Positions 6,401 to 6,615 of a stretch of DNA of 6,615 nucleotides are shown piece after piece; within the stretch, counting starts at the first letter, position 1; each line of letters starts with the position of its first letter. The translations under genes were made by a program, and so were the position numbers. The notes under the pieces were generated by a model. It was not told the origin of the DNA and searched no databases. It saw only the letters and a program-made list of their open reading frames with translations. Where the stretch lies: contig JAFAMS010000489.1 of the NCBI GenBank assembly GCA_019233165.1, forward strand, positions 1 to 6,615, written 5' to 3'. The DNA comes from Vulcanimicrobiota bacterium (lineage in GTDB: Bacteria > Vulcanimicrobiota > Vulcanimicrobiia > Vulcanimicrobiales > Vulcanimicrobiaceae).

Positions 6401-6615
6401 AACGCCGTTGACCTGCTGCTCGATCTGGGTCGCGACCGTGTCGGCGACCGTTTTGCCGTCGGCGCCGGGATAGACGGCGCGTACCTGGACCGTCGGAAGT
6501 GCGATCTGCGGGTACTGCGCGACGGGCAACCGGATGTAGGTTACCATTCCGAGCAGCACTATGACGATCGAGACGACTATTGCAAAGACCGGCCGCTTGA
6601 TGAAGAAGTGTGCCA
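3428..6615 (-). CDS. RND efflux permease, HAE1/AcrB family (start codon cut by one base)
   Basis: This is a proton-driven inner-membrane pump, expected as a trimer exporting hydrophobic or amphiphilic compounds from periplasm or membrane. The frame continues to the window edge: the last two bases, read on the minus strand, are TG followed by Ala-His-Phe-Phe-Ile-Lys-Arg-Pro, the classical RND N-terminus. Only the first start-codon base is missing, giving 1062 residues, close to AcrB (1049). Twelve membrane helices are visible: TM1 at 10-28, TM2-6 at about 347-497, TM7 near 532-552, TM8-12 at about 871-1028. Two large periplasmic loops separate TM1/2 and TM7/8. The proton relay is intact: D408-D409 in GLVVDDAI (TM4), K937 in GLAAKNAV (TM10), R968 and T975 in RFRPILMT (TM11). 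A 30-residue basic, Pro-rich tail ends the protein. The AcrB switch-loop Phe-Gly-Phe motif is not conserved (about residues 608-623). The adaptor gene is expected just outside the window. Substrate cannot be predicted. Confidence 0.97.
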   Translation of the reverse strand, partial: AHFFIKRPVFAIVVSIVIVLLGMVTYIRLPVAQYPQIALPTVQVRAVYPGADGKTVADTVATQIEQQVNGVPGLIYMKSSSANSGDYNLICTFALGTNVDIAAVNVQNRVSQAIPLLPLSVQEQGVSVQQQSTEILMMITVYSPTDSYDALFLTNYAQINMINPLGRVSGVGSTNLYGAGQYAMRMWLRPDKMAKLHLQYSDIKAALQTQNVPAPAGQVGQPPAAKNIQFQYNITAKGQLESKKEFENIEIRTNPDGSILRMKDVGRVELGGNAYTTFGRINGKPAGVIFIYTAPGANAIKTAEGVRATLADLAKAMPPGMTYAVNVDNTVFVKEALHDVEKTLFEAIGLVLIVVLLFLGNLRATFIPMLAVPVSLIGTFIAFGPLGFSINTLTLFGLVLAIGLVVDDAIVVVEAAEHHIEKGKTPLEATEQAMTEVSGPVVAIALVLISVFVPLAFIPGIIGQLYQQFALTLAVSVGISAFVALSLTPALCAMILRPRRQSNDIFARFFAGFNKYFDRIRHGYTSLVAICIRRTIFMLIALAVITAGALGLQKFLPTGFVPYEDQGYFYGQVILPDGASLERTDAFARKVEDYFGHLHGVKDVLTVGGYNVVQSNITSNAALIVPVLEPWDERTKRDLQMVPLLRQMQAKLKSFPEAVGLIFPPPPLPGFSGQSITFELEAKQGQTPAELAGVANQLMAAASKRKELANLYNTTGVLNPQIKLDIDRDKVAEFGVTPSDVFSNMQAYLGGIKVNDFVLFNQSWEVMVQAEPDYRATPASIKQIYIRSKNDQMVPVSSMATVRRVTGPDLVQRYNVQLSTEIQAANAPGFSTGQAQRAMEEVAKESLPPGYGYEWSALSLQEKQAGGTQGMIFAFALLLVFLVLAAQYENWGIPISIMLGMPIGMLAALLSTALRTVINDVYVQIGLIMIVGLAAKNAVLIVEFAKEAYEKEGMPVVDAAIKGADLRFRPILMTSLAFIIGTIPLVFASGAGANSRQSLGSAVSGGMTITTALGVLFIPVLYVLIVRLEERLSGRHKKRPPKHEMLVPPEPRPEPAGSAGD

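Overview
The window is high in GC with strongly G/C-biased third codon positions. It comes from a diderm bacterium: it encodes an inner-membrane RND efflux pump and an outer-membrane TolC-type lipoprotein channel. The Ser/Thr/Pro-rich lipoprotein style and overall composition remind me of uncultured soil lineages such as Candidatus Eremiobacterota (WPS-2) or related phyla. That is an impression, not something the sequence proves.

Layout. From the right edge leftwards, four genes run on the minus strand with almost no space between them. They are an AcrB-like HAE1 RND permease (6615 to 3428, lacking only the first base of its start codon), an OprM/NodT-type outer-membrane factor lipoprotein (3428 to 2034), a 100-residue Rieske [2Fe-2S] ferredoxin (2024 to 1722), and a secreted lipoprotein with an Ig-like domain, a second beta-sandwich-like domain and a Pro/Ser/Thr-rich C-terminal tail (1744 to 416). 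The junctions are a 1-base stop/start overlap, a 9-base gap and an overlap of about 23 bases (14 with the alternative start), so one polycistronic transcript is likely. At the left end a short plus-strand gene for a 70-residue, very acidic hydrophilic protein (195 to 407) converges on the lipoprotein gene with only 8 bases between the stops. Positions 1 to 194 look non-coding and have lower GC.

How the genes work together. The permease and the outer-membrane factor are two of the three parts of a tripartite drug or solute efflux pump. The periplasmic adaptor (AcrA/MexA-like) is not in the window and would be expected just beyond the right edge, upstream of the permease. The Rieske ferredoxin and the Ig-like lipoprotein are not standard pump parts; their co-orientation and tight spacing suggest co-expression, but a functional link is unproven. 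Most of the window is an ordinary RND efflux locus. The less ordinary parts are the two passengers at the 3' end of the operon and the small acidic protein facing them. I found no mobile element, CRISPR array, tRNA or rRNA.
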